A stretch of DNA of 39,074 nucleotides from Bacteroidales bacterium (lineage in GTDB: Bacteria > Bacteroidota > Bacteroidia > Bacteroidales > WCHB1-69), in contig JAGBPS010000023.1 of the NCBI GenBank assembly GCA_017633255.1, positions 1-39,074 on the forward strand, written 5' to 3'. The first letter of the stretch is position 1, and each line of letters opens with the position of its first letter. Under the pieces are notes generated by a model that ran no database searches, was not told the origin of the DNA, and saw only the letters and a program-made list of their open reading frames with translations. Shown here in pieces: positions 26,319 through 33,377 of this stretch. The position numbers were made by a program, and so were the translations under genes.

Positions 26319-26337
26319 TAGCAGAAGAAAATAGAAA
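26319..26337 (+). repeat. Right 19-bp direct repeat flanking the AlbA_2 gene
   Basis: An exact copy of 24703-24721, here non-coding and 12 bases before the rfbH ATG. The bases on either side differ from those at the left copy, apart from the A-rich right edge. Confidence 0.9.
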
Positions 26338-26349
26338 AAAATAAAAACC

Positions 26350-27663
26350 ATGCTGAATCACAAAGAATTACGTAAACAAATCACAGCACTGACCGCTGAA
26401 TACTTCAAAGCCCGATTTGAAGAGAGAGGTTTTATTCCAGGCAAAACAAAAGTAAACTACGCTGGCCGTGTGTTTGATGAAGAAGAACTGCAGAATGCCG
26501 TGAACGCCTCTCTGGATTTTTGGCTGACGGAAGGAAGATTCTCCGAAGAGTTTTCCAGCAAGATTTCAGAGTTCTTAGGTATAGAACACGTGCTGCTCAC
26601 TAATTCAGGTTCTTCCGCCAACCTCTTGGCTTTCTCAGCACTTACATCCGAAAAACTCGGCGACAAAAGGCTAAAGCCTGGCGACGAAGTAATCTCTGTA
26701 GCGGCAGGATTCCCCGCTACTGTAACACCAATCATCCAAAATGGCATGATTCCCGTGTTTGTGGACTTGAGCATTCCAACCTACAACATTGATATTGAAA
26801 TGTTGAAAAAAGCCATCACACCAAAGGTGCGATGCATCTTTTTGGCACATACTCTTGGCAATCCATTCGACATTGATGCCATTATGGAACTTGCCAAAGA
26901 GTATGACCTGTGGGTGGTAGAAGACAACTGCGATGCTTTTGGTTCCGAATACAAAGGCAAGAAAACAGGTACTTTCGGACATCTGTCCACTATTTCGTTC
27001 TACCCTGCCCACCATATCACCACCGGTGAAGGTGGAGCCATCTGCACCAACGACCCGCAACTGGCAAGAATTGTTCGCGCCTTCCGCGACTGGGGACGTG
27101 ACTGCTACTGCGCAGGCGGAGACAATAACACCTGCGGCAAACGTTTTTCCCAACAGTTCGGAACCTTGCCCTTTGGTTTTGACCACAAATATGTGTATTC
27201 AGAAATCGGCTATAACTTGAAAATGACCGACATACAGGCTGCTATAGGATCTGCTCAGATAGACAAACTGCCCGACTTCTGCGAAAGCCGTAAAACACAT
27301 TTTCAAGAGTGGAAACGCATTTTCAGCAAATATCCACAATATTTTATCACACCAAAAGCCACCGAAGGATCCGACCCCGCCTGGTTCGCTTTTATCGTCA
27401 CATTAAAAGAAGATTGCCCGTTCAAACGCGATGATTTAACCAAATATCTGAACGATAATCTTATAGAAACCCGCAACCTCTTTGCCGGCAATATGACCAA
27501 ACAGCCAGCCTATATAGGAAAGAACTGGCGCATTGCCGACCATCTGAACCAGACAGATTACATCATGAACAACACTTTCTTCTTAGGCACCTATCCTGGT
27601 CTTACGGACGAAATGTTCAACTATGTGGAAGAAAAATTGGACGAATTCGTAAAACAATACTAA
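26350..27663 (+). CDS. rfbH: CDP-4-keto-6-deoxy-D-glucose 3-dehydrase (E1)
   Basis: A 437-residue PMP-dependent, iron-sulfur dehydrase that removes the C3 hydroxyl of CDP-4-keto-6-deoxyglucose. It has the aminotransferase-like fold, but the usual Lys is replaced by His in SFYPAHHITTGEGG (His221, one off the Yersinia number 220). The cluster ligands fit the spacing C-X57-C-X1-C-X7-C: Cys194, 252, 254 and 262 (EDNC, then DWGRDCYCAGG, then TCGKRF). These features separate it from sugar aminotransferases. The reductase gene starts 1 base after its stop. Before the AlbA_2 insertion it probably followed the GT2 gene directly. Confidence 0.96.
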   Translation: MLNHKELRKQITALTAEYFKARFEERGFIPGKTKVNYAGRVFDEEELQNAVNASLDFWLTEGRFSEEFSSKISEFLGIEHVLLTNSGSSANLLAFSALTSEKLGDKRLKPGDEVISVAAGFPATVTPIIQNGMIPVFVDLSIPTYNIDIEMLKKAITPKVRCIFLAHTLGNPFDIDAIMELAKEYDLWVVEDNCDAFGSEYKGKKTGTFGHLSTISFYPAHHITTGEGGAICTNDPQLARIVRAFRDWGRDCYCAGGDNNTCGKRFSQQFGTLPFGFDHKYVYSEIGYNLKMTDIQAAIGSAQIDKLPDFCESRKTHFQEWKRIFSKYPQYFITPKATEGSDPAWFAFIVTLKEDCPFKRDDLTKYLNDNLIETRNLFAGNMTKQPAYIGKNWRIADHLNQTDYIMNNTFFLGTYPGLTDEMFNYVEEKLDEFVKQY

Positions 27664-27664
27664 T

Positions 27665-28348
27665 ATGCTTGCCAAGAAGTATCTTTCAGAAGTGGTTTCC
27701 ATAGAAAATCCGTTCAAGGGTATTTATACCGTTGAATTCAAATCGCTGGAGCGACCTTACAAATATGGACCGGGGCAGTTTCTCCATATTGCCATTGACG
27801 AAGAGTATGATGGCATCGGACAATGGCCAGAATCGCGTTGTTTCTCCATGCAGAGCGATCCCGCAGAAGAAATCATCCGTATTACATACGCCGTGAAAGG
27901 TAACTTCACGCAAGAGATGGAGAAGACTTTGAAAGTGGGAAGGGAAGTGTGGCTAAAATTGCCATTTGGCGAGCTGTTCACACAACCGCATAACAAGACT
28001 AAAACCGTGTTCATTGCTGGTGGGACAGGTGTCACCCCTTTCCTGTCGCTCTTTACGCACGAAACATTTAGAGATTACCAGAATCCGAAGATCTACTTGG
28101 GCTACAAGAATGAGGACTACTATATTTACCAAAAGGAATTTGCCGCCATTAAGAACGACAACGCCCAAATCACTATCTTCTACGAAAACAAGGATGGCGT
28201 GATTGACATTGTGAAAATTCACGAGCAGAACGGCAACGAAAGCAACTATTTTATCTCCGGTCCACCCGTAATGATCAAATTTTTCAAGGACAAACTCATC
28301 GAATTAGGCGTTCCAAGAGATAACGTGCTTACAGATGATTGGGAATGA
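27665..28348 (+). CDS. FAD/NAD(P)H oxidoreductase, E3-like partner of RfbH without ferredoxin domain
   Basis: A 227-residue flavin reductase of the FNR superfamily. The FAD-binding RCFS is at 58-61, the GPGQFLHI strand precedes it, and the NAD-binding GGTGVTPFLSLF is at 119-130; a SGPPVMIK block near the end is typical. Position, 1 base after rfbH, argues for the E3 role of passing electrons from NAD(P)H to E1. Yersinia AscD is about 330 residues because of an N-terminal plant-type [2Fe-2S] domain; none of that CxxxxCxxC domain is present here. Either E1's own cluster accepts electrons directly or a ferredoxin is encoded elsewhere. Confidence 0.85.
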   Translation: MLAKKYLSEVVSIENPFKGIYTVEFKSLERPYKYGPGQFLHIAIDEEYDGIGQWPESRCFSMQSDPAEEIIRITYAVKGNFTQEMEKTLKVGREVWLKLPFGELFTQPHNKTKTVFIAGGTGVTPFLSLFTHETFRDYQNPKIYLGYKNEDYYIYQKEFAAIKNDNAQITIFYENKDGVIDIVKIHEQNGNESNYFISGPPVMIKFFKDKLIELGVPRDNVLTDDWE

Positions 28349-28379
28349 TTTTATAAATATTTGCCACAAATTTCCCAGA

Positions 28380-28478
28380 ATGAAATTCAGCATATCAAAA
28401 ACAGAACAAACATATCATATTTCCTTTGATGCAAAAAAAGAAACTCTAATGATGACAAAGGAGTTTTGTAAGAAATAG
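28380..28478 (+). CDS. Possible 32-residue small protein or ferredoxin-domain remnant
   Basis: An ATG at 28380 opens 32 codons ending in TAG at 28476-28478, just 4 bases before the next ATG. It starts MKFSISKTEQTYHISFDAKK and ends in TKEFCKK. The spacing is operon-like. The YxISFDAKKETLM part faintly recalls the first two strands of a plant-type ferredoxin domain, but the cluster cysteines are absent. It may be a decayed piece, a true small protein or chance. Confidence 0.3.
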   Translation: MKFSISKTEQTYHISFDAKKETLMMTKEFCKK

Positions 28479-28482
28479 TTAT

Positions 28483-29019
28483 ATGGAAACAATAGAAACC
28501 TCCATAAAAGGCTTATTACTAATAAAAAACAAACTGTTTTCGGATAACCGCGGCGGTTTCCTCAAAATCTTCAATGAGGATTTTTACAAGGACAACCATT
28601 TAAGCACAGATTATAGAGAATGTTACTTTTCGATATCTCATAAAAATGTCATTCGGGGTATGCATTTCCAAATTCCACCAGCAGACCACGAAAAGATTGT
28701 ATATGTCAGCAATGGAGCTGTTGTTGATGTTGTGGTAGACATACGAACCAAAAGTGAAACCTATGGTCAATACTGTTCCTTTGAATTATCCGATACAAGT
28801 GGGGAATTTCTATACATTCCCAAAGGATGCGCCCACGGTTTCCTGTCATTAAATGACAACACAGTCGTAAACTACATACAGACCTCTGTTTACAATCCCA
28901 GCTGTGATTGTGGAATCAGGTATGACTCTTTCGGATTTGAATGGGGAGTAAAGAATCCTATCATTTCAGACAGAGACTTATCCTTTCCCACTCTTTCTAA
29001 TTTTAAAAGTCCATTTTAA
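28483..29019 (+). CDS. RmlC-like NDP-hexulose epimerase (AscE candidate)
   Basis: A 178-residue cupin of the dTDP-4-dehydrorhamnose 3,5-epimerase family. It keeps RGMHFQ with His61, the Lys71 region, the DVVVDIRTKSETYG strand pair, IPKGCAHGFLSL with His118, and Tyr131/Tyr137. RmlC makes L-rhamnose precursors, but no rmlA, rmlB or rmlD is here. Set behind rfbH and the E3-like gene, the better reading is a 5-epimerase on the CDP-3,6-dideoxy-4-hexulose, the AscE step. Its stop overlaps the next start by one base (TAATG), implying coupled translation. Family is certain; substrate is inference. Confidence 0.8.
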   Translation: METIETSIKGLLLIKNKLFSDNRGGFLKIFNEDFYKDNHLSTDYRECYFSISHKNVIRGMHFQIPPADHEKIVYVSNGAVVDVVVDIRTKSETYGQYCSFELSDTSGEFLYIPKGCAHGFLSLNDNTVVNYIQTSVYNPSCDCGIRYDSFGFEWGVKNPIISDRDLSFPTLSNFKSPF

Positions 29020-29891
29020 TGAACATATTAATCACTGGAGCCACTGGATTTATAGGGCAACATTTACTTAAGTCATTATCACAAGAGCACGAAATTCACG
29101 TGTTAATTAGACCCTCAACAAAATGGGGAAAAGACTGCATTCTTAAAAAGTTCATTTTCAATGATAATATAGAAGAACTTAAAGAATACATCGTCAGAAA
29201 CCAAATTGAAGGAATCATTCATCTTGCATCACTCTTTATTGCACAACATCAAAGCTATCAATGCAAAGACCTCATTTTGTCAAATGTTTTTTTGGGCACA
29301 GCACTTTTGGAAGCCGCAAAAGAAACAAGCGTCCAATGGTTTTTGAACACAGGGACATACTGGCAGAACTATCTGCATGACAGTACAAAATACGACCCTG
29401 TAAATCTATATGCTGCCACCAAACAAGCTTTTATTGACATCTCCAAATATTACACAGAAACATCTGACATCAAATTCGTTACACTTAAAATATGTGACAC
29501 CTACGGTCCAAAAGATCCTAGAAGGAAACTCATGTCTCTTTTCAAACAATATGCCGAAAGTGGAGAACAACTAAAGATGTCCCCGGGAGAACAAAAAATC
29601 AACTTATTATATATTGACGATGTGGTTAATGGCTTTATCACATTGGTGAATCTTCTATGCAACAAGACACAATTAAAAAATGAATATGCATTAAGCGCAA
29701 AAAAAACATATTCCTTACAAGAATTGGCTGGTATATTTGAAACTGTTTCAAAGAAAAAACTAAATATTTTATGGGGAGGTTTACCATATAGGGAACGAGA
29801 AGTTATGACACCCTGGCAACCAAGTAACATTGTACCTAGCTGGAAGCCCAAAATAGATATCTATCAAGGAATCAAGCTGTTTTTATCCTGA
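29019..29891 (+). CDS. SDR-type NDP-sugar ketoreductase (AscF candidate)
   Basis: A 290-residue extended SDR protein. The Rossmann motif GATGFIG is at 7-13, the catalytic Thr lies in NTGTYWQ and the active-site YAATK gives Tyr131/Lys135. The C-terminal half has the INLLYIDDVVNGF block seen in NDP-sugar epimerase/reductases. As last enzyme of the pathway it probably reduces the 4-keto group of the CDP-3,6-dideoxyhexulose. With the epimerase before it, the product would belong to the L series, such as ascarylose. The gene is clearly A+T-richer than rfbF and rfbG. Confidence 0.75.
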   Translation: MNILITGATGFIGQHLLKSLSQEHEIHVLIRPSTKWGKDCILKKFIFNDNIEELKEYIVRNQIEGIIHLASLFIAQHQSYQCKDLILSNVFLGTALLEAAKETSVQWFLNTGTYWQNYLHDSTKYDPVNLYAATKQAFIDISKYYTETSDIKFVTLKICDTYGPKDPRRKLMSLFKQYAESGEQLKMSPGEQKINLLYIDDVVNGFITLVNLLCNKTQLKNEYALSAKKTYSLQELAGIFETVSKKKLNILWGGLPYREREVMTPWQPSNIVPSWKPKIDIYQGIKLFLS

Positions 29892-29973
29892 TGGATTTTC
29901 AACTGGACTTTTCTGTATATAACACAACACTCAAAAGTAATCATAGGTCATTCGCTCCTATTACTTTTTTTAG

Positions 29974-29981
29974 TATTTTTG
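29974..29981 (+). promoter_or_regulatory. Internal promoter before the second GT2 gene
   Basis: TATTTTTG matches TAnnTTTG, 45 bases before the ATG at 30027; transcription would start near 29988. No good -33 element is visible. It separates the sugar-synthesis genes from the transfer genes. Confidence 0.5.
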
Positions 29982-30026
29982 CGATTTTATATTCAATATC
30001 TGTTTTTTTACGATTACATTCTAATT

Positions 30027-30848
30027 ATGAATCCTCTTGTCAGTATATGCATACCATGCTACAACGCGCAGGGTACCATTGGTAAAACCATCCAAAGTGT
30101 CTTAAACCAAACATATACCGATCTGGAAATTATCATATCCGACAATGATTCCACAGATCAAACTATAAAAGTTGTTAGACAAATACAAGATGAAAGGATC
30201 AAACTTTTTATCAATGATACAAACATCGGAATGGCCAGAAATTTTCAAGCTGCTATTTCCCATGCCACCGGAAAATATATAAAATGCTTATGTGCTGACG
30301 ATATTATTACTCCAGATTGCATAGAAAAACAAGTGAATACTTTCTTATCACACCCCAATGACAAGATTGTCATGGTGGCTGCAGAGAAATACGTCATCAA
30401 CAAAAACAATAAGGTTTTATTTAAAAAACCTTTCCCAGGGAAAGCAGGTTTACATAATGGCAAAAAAGCCATAAAAAAAAGTTTTCTTCATGGAACAAGC
30501 ATTTTTGGAGAACCTGGTTGTATAATGTTTGACCATGAGACAGCAAAGAAAACAGACGAGTTTTCCATTGAAGATTCACTGTCGTACGTGATGGATTTCA
30601 ACTTTTACTGTCAACTACTTCAATTTGGTAATCTTTTTGTCATTAAAGAACCCTTATTCTCTTTCCGAGTCATCAATACCTCTGGAACAGCAGGATTCAA
30701 ATGGAACCAAGCTCGAATATTCAATGCACTTATCGACAAATATCATAAAGAAGGCGTAATCAATTACTCATGGTTCACTCGAATATATTGCAAAACCATG
30801 GCATGGATAATGTGTATCGCTAGAAACTTAGTATTCAAATTTGCATAA
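30027..30848 (+). CDS. GT2 family glycosyltransferase
   Basis: A 273-residue GT-A transferase, probably for one sugar of the surface glycan. VSICIPCYNAQGTIGKTIQS at 5-24, LEIIISDNDSTDQT and the CADD metal site (Asp91, Asp92) followed by D..E are diagnostic. The frame is open 16 codons further up, but the ATG at 30027 gives the standard N-terminus and lies behind the predicted transcription start. A hydrophobic patch near the end (AWIMCIARNLVF) may touch the membrane. It could be the transferase using the dideoxysugar; specificity is not readable. Confidence 0.88.
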   Translation: MNPLVSICIPCYNAQGTIGKTIQSVLNQTYTDLEIIISDNDSTDQTIKVVRQIQDERIKLFINDTNIGMARNFQAAISHATGKYIKCLCADDIITPDCIEKQVNTFLSHPNDKIVMVAAEKYVINKNNKVLFKKPFPGKAGLHNGKKAIKKSFLHGTSIFGEPGCIMFDHETAKKTDEFSIEDSLSYVMDFNFYCQLLQFGNLFVIKEPLFSFRVINTSGTAGFKWNQARIFNALIDKYHKEGVINYSWFTRIYCKTMAWIMCIARNLVFKFA

Positions 30849-30864
30849 TCAAAAACATAATAAC

Positions 30865-33141
30865 ATGAAAAAAATCTCACAATGGATCAAAGACAATCCT
30901 TGGAAATTACTATTCATCCTATTCTTGATTTTCTCTTTATGTACAGGTATCCGTTTATGCCTTGATGCCGGTTTTAGCGGAGATGAAGGATTTCAGATGA
31001 AACAGGCCAAGGCCGTTTACGATTTCTATGCCACAGGAGGTAAGGACACAGTCGCCATTGACGCCCGTCCTGACTGGAACCTGCCTCATTACGGACAAGC
31101 AGTGGATAACATCGCTTATTTCATCGCACACATTTGCTCTATCGAAGACGAGCTGATGGTTCGCCATATCTGCAATTTCATCTGTGGCTGGCTCATGTTG
31201 CTTTTCGGAGGATTAATCGCCCATCGAATCACAGGCAACTGGCGCTCGGCCTTTTTTGTGGCCGTACTGATGTTCTTATCCCCACGACTATTAGGCCACT
31301 CATTCAATGACTTGAAAGATGTGAGTTTCGCCATGGCCATGCTATGGGGTATTTATGCCATTATCGTATATCTGCAAGAATTTCCCAAACCCAAAATCAG
31401 CACTTTCATCTCATTAGGAGGCAGTATCGCCTTCGCTATCGCCATTCGTATCGGCGGACTGTTGTTGATACCCTATCTGGGCATGTTTAGCGTCTTGTAT
31501 CTCTTCAAACTCTATCCTAAAAAAGAAGTTTTCAAGAAAAAATCCATGCAGGATTTCGGGAAAATGGTCCTGTATGGAATTATCGTTTCAGTCGCCGGAT
31601 ATTTTGTCGCCATGCTCTTCTGGCCTTATGGTTTGGTAAGTCCTATTGACAATCCTGTTGAGACATTCAAAGCGCAAAGCCAATTTGCCACCGCCATCCG
31701 CCAGCTTTTCGAAGGCTCACTGCAGTGGTCGGATGTACTTCCCTGGTACTATACTCCGAAATACATTTTCATGACCATTCCCATCGCGGTCATTATTGGT
31801 ATGATTCTGTTCTTTGTGTTCTGCTGGATTAAAAGAGAAAACCGTTTCTGGGCATTCTTAGTATTCTTCACCTTCTTTTTCCCCGTGTTCTGGATTGTGT
31901 TTACCAAGGCCAATGTATACGGTGGATGGCGTCATGCCATGTTCGCCTACCCGACTATGGTGGTCGCCGCGGGATGGGGATTCGATGCGCTGGTGAAGTG
32001 GATTGAATCCAAATTAACAATTAACAATGAACAATTAACAACTAATAATGGCGATAAAAGTGCGAACGACGATAGAGACACAGTTAATCATGCTTCTACG
32101 AAAGGCATTTTGGTGAATGTCGCCAGCGTAATCGTATTGCTGGTTCTGCTGATTGGCCCCATCCGCCATATCATTGCCAACCATCCTTACGAATACGTGT
32201 ATTTCAACGAATTAGAGGGCGGTATCGACAAGGCCTATGGCAATTATGAAATGGACTACTACTACCACTCTACACGCGAGGCTTCCGAATGGATTATCGC
32301 CAACGCCGAGCCTAATGCCGACGGCTCCAAAATCAAAGTAGCCACTTGGCATCTCGCTTCCGTAGGCTATTTCTTCCGCAACGACACCGCCCGCTTCATG
32401 CCACTCTTCTGCCGCTGGTACGAAAAAGGTAACAACGACTGGGACTACGCCATTTTTACCATCACCGGTATGGCTCCCGAACAGATTACGAGCAAAGGAG
32501 CATTTCCTCCCCCAGATTGCATCAAGACCATCGATGTGGACGGCAAACCTATCTGCCTCATTCTGAAACGCCAGTCCAAAATAGACATGCTGGGCAACCA
32601 GTACAAATCCAAAAACCAGGTGGACAGCGCCATCATCTGCTTCAAGGAAGCTTTGGCCATTAACCCCTATAACGAGGCGGCACTCAACAACATTATCGAA
32701 TGCTACCTGATGCGTGGCCAATTAGACAGCGCCAAAATCTACATCGACCAGGAGCTTTCTTTCCTGCCCAAATATGAGACCGCCAACTACTTCCTGGCTC
32801 ATTACTACATGACCAAAGGCGAGATGGACAAAGCTATTGAAACCTGTCAGTTCATCATCGACTGTAACTTCAAGTTCACAAGCGCTTACCACCTGATGTG
32901 CAACATCTATCTCCGCCAAAATGATATCAAAAACGCCGAAAAAGCACTGTGCCAGCTTATCGATCACGATCAGTTGGACAATGCCGGTGTACAACAGCTC
33001 ATCAATATTTATAAAGCTGACGGCCTGGATGACAGAGGCGCTTATCGCAAGCTCTACAAGAAGATAGCCAAGAGTTTGGAAAGCCGCGGCAAGAAAGAAG
33101 ATGCACAGATCTATTGGGATTTGTATAAGCAGTTGAGATAA
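30865..33141 (+). CDS. GT-C-like membrane glycosyltransferase with C-terminal TPR repeats
   Basis: A 758-residue inner-membrane protein. The first helix (~13-30) is followed by a periplasmic FSGDEGFQMKQAK loop with the paired Asp40-Glu41 typical of GT-C/PMT-like enzymes that use polyprenyl-phosphate sugars. About eight to ten more helices reach residue ~445. Residues ~585-740 hold TPR units (SAIICFKEALAINPYNEAAL, then ANYFLAHYYMTKGEMDKAI). The ATG at 30865 is preferred to the TTG at 30841. Residues ~384-395 are encoded by an intergenic-type repeat (32012-32049), an in-frame insertion between membrane segments. It may take sugar from the lipid donor made by the GT2 enzyme at 23981. Confidence 0.75.
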   Translation: MKKISQWIKDNPWKLLFILFLIFSLCTGIRLCLDAGFSGDEGFQMKQAKAVYDFYATGGKDTVAIDARPDWNLPHYGQAVDNIAYFIAHICSIEDELMVRHICNFICGWLMLLFGGLIAHRITGNWRSAFFVAVLMFLSPRLLGHSFNDLKDVSFAMAMLWGIYAIIVYLQEFPKPKISTFISLGGSIAFAIAIRIGGLLLIPYLGMFSVLYLFKLYPKKEVFKKKSMQDFGKMVLYGIIVSVAGYFVAMLFWPYGLVSPIDNPVETFKAQSQFATAIRQLFEGSLQWSDVLPWYYTPKYIFMTIPIAVIIGMILFFVFCWIKRENRFWAFLVFFTFFFPVFWIVFTKANVYGGWRHAMFAYPTMVVAAGWGFDALVKWIESKLTINNEQLTTNNGDKSANDDRDTVNHASTKGILVNVASVIVLLVLLIGPIRHIIANHPYEYVYFNELEGGIDKAYGNYEMDYYYHSTREASEWIIANAEPNADGSKIKVATWHLASVGYFFRNDTARFMPLFCRWYEKGNNDWDYAIFTITGMAPEQITSKGAFPPPDCIKTIDVDGKPICLILKRQSKIDMLGNQYKSKNQVDSAIICFKEALAINPYNEAALNNIIECYLMRGQLDSAKIYIDQELSFLPKYETANYFLAHYYMTKGEMDKAIETCQFIIDCNFKFTSAYHLMCNIYLRQNDIKNAEKALCQLIDHDQLDNAGVQQLINIYKADGLDDRGAYRKLYKKIAKSLESRGKKEDAQIYWDLYKQLR
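32012..32049 (+). repeat. Intergenic-type repeat embedded in a coding region
   Basis: AATTAACAATTAACAATGAA and its continuation ACAATTAACAACTAATAATG are of the same degenerate class as the spacer repeats in this window (compare 2330-2445 read on the other strand). Here they encode LTINNEQLTTNN, a polar stretch between two hydrophobic blocks. Confidence 0.75.
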
Positions 33142-33147
33142 TAATAC

Positions 33148-33230
33148 GGGGAGTCTCGCACTGCATGCTCGAGGGGAGTTTCGGGCCAAACCCTCAAGGG
33201 GAGTCTCGCGCTTCGCGCTCGAGGGGAGAC
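33148..33230. repeat. Two copies of a 33-bp hairpin element
   Basis: GGGGAGTCTCGC, seven variable bases, then GCTCGAGGGGAG occurs at 33148-33180 and 33198-33230. The second copy folds well: GTCTC/GAGAC outside and GCGC/GCGC inside. It lies behind the GT-C gene and could also stop its transcript. Confidence 0.7.
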
Positions 33231-33254
33231 TAAAGATTAACTAGGTTCAAAAAA

Positions 33255-33335
33255 AAACATAGCTCATAGCTCATAACTCATAGCTCAAAGCAAAATAATT
33301 GGCACATTAGCACATTAACTAATTGGCACATTAAA
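33255..33335. repeat. CATAGCTCATAACT and GGCACATTAGCACATT repeats before dnaN
   Basis: Four imperfect CATAGCTCATAACT-type half-units are followed by TTGGCACATTAGCACATTAA at 33299 onward, which is the near-inverse of 20187-20222. No gene is visible. The dnaN promoter starts inside the second repeat. Confidence 0.7.
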
Positions 33336-33351
33336 AAAATTTGTATCTTTG
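33323..33351 (+). promoter_or_regulatory. dnaN promoter
   Basis: TATCTTTG at 33344-33351 fits TAnnTTTG exactly. TTGG at 33323-33326, 17 bases upstream and inside the repeat tract, may act as the -33 element. The predicted start near 33358 leaves a leader of about 20 bases. Confidence 0.7.
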
Positions 33352-33377
33352 CAGTTTGAATTAAAAAAGAAAGTATT

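Noticed and set aside
28483..29019. dTDP-rhamnose epimerase rmlC
   Set aside because: The fold fits, but no rmlA, rmlB or rmlD is nearby and the gene follows rfbH and its reductase, so a CDP-hexulose epimerase is the better reading; it is not excluded.
29891..30085. A 64-codon plus-strand frame starting at the stop of the ketoreductase gene
   Set aside because: It runs through a TATTTTTG promoter box and into the GT2 start in another frame; the residues resemble no protein.
30841..30864. TTG start eight codons upstream for the GT-C/TPR protein
   Set aside because: It overlaps the end of the previous gene, while the ATG at 30865 gives a normal MKK N-terminus before the first helix.
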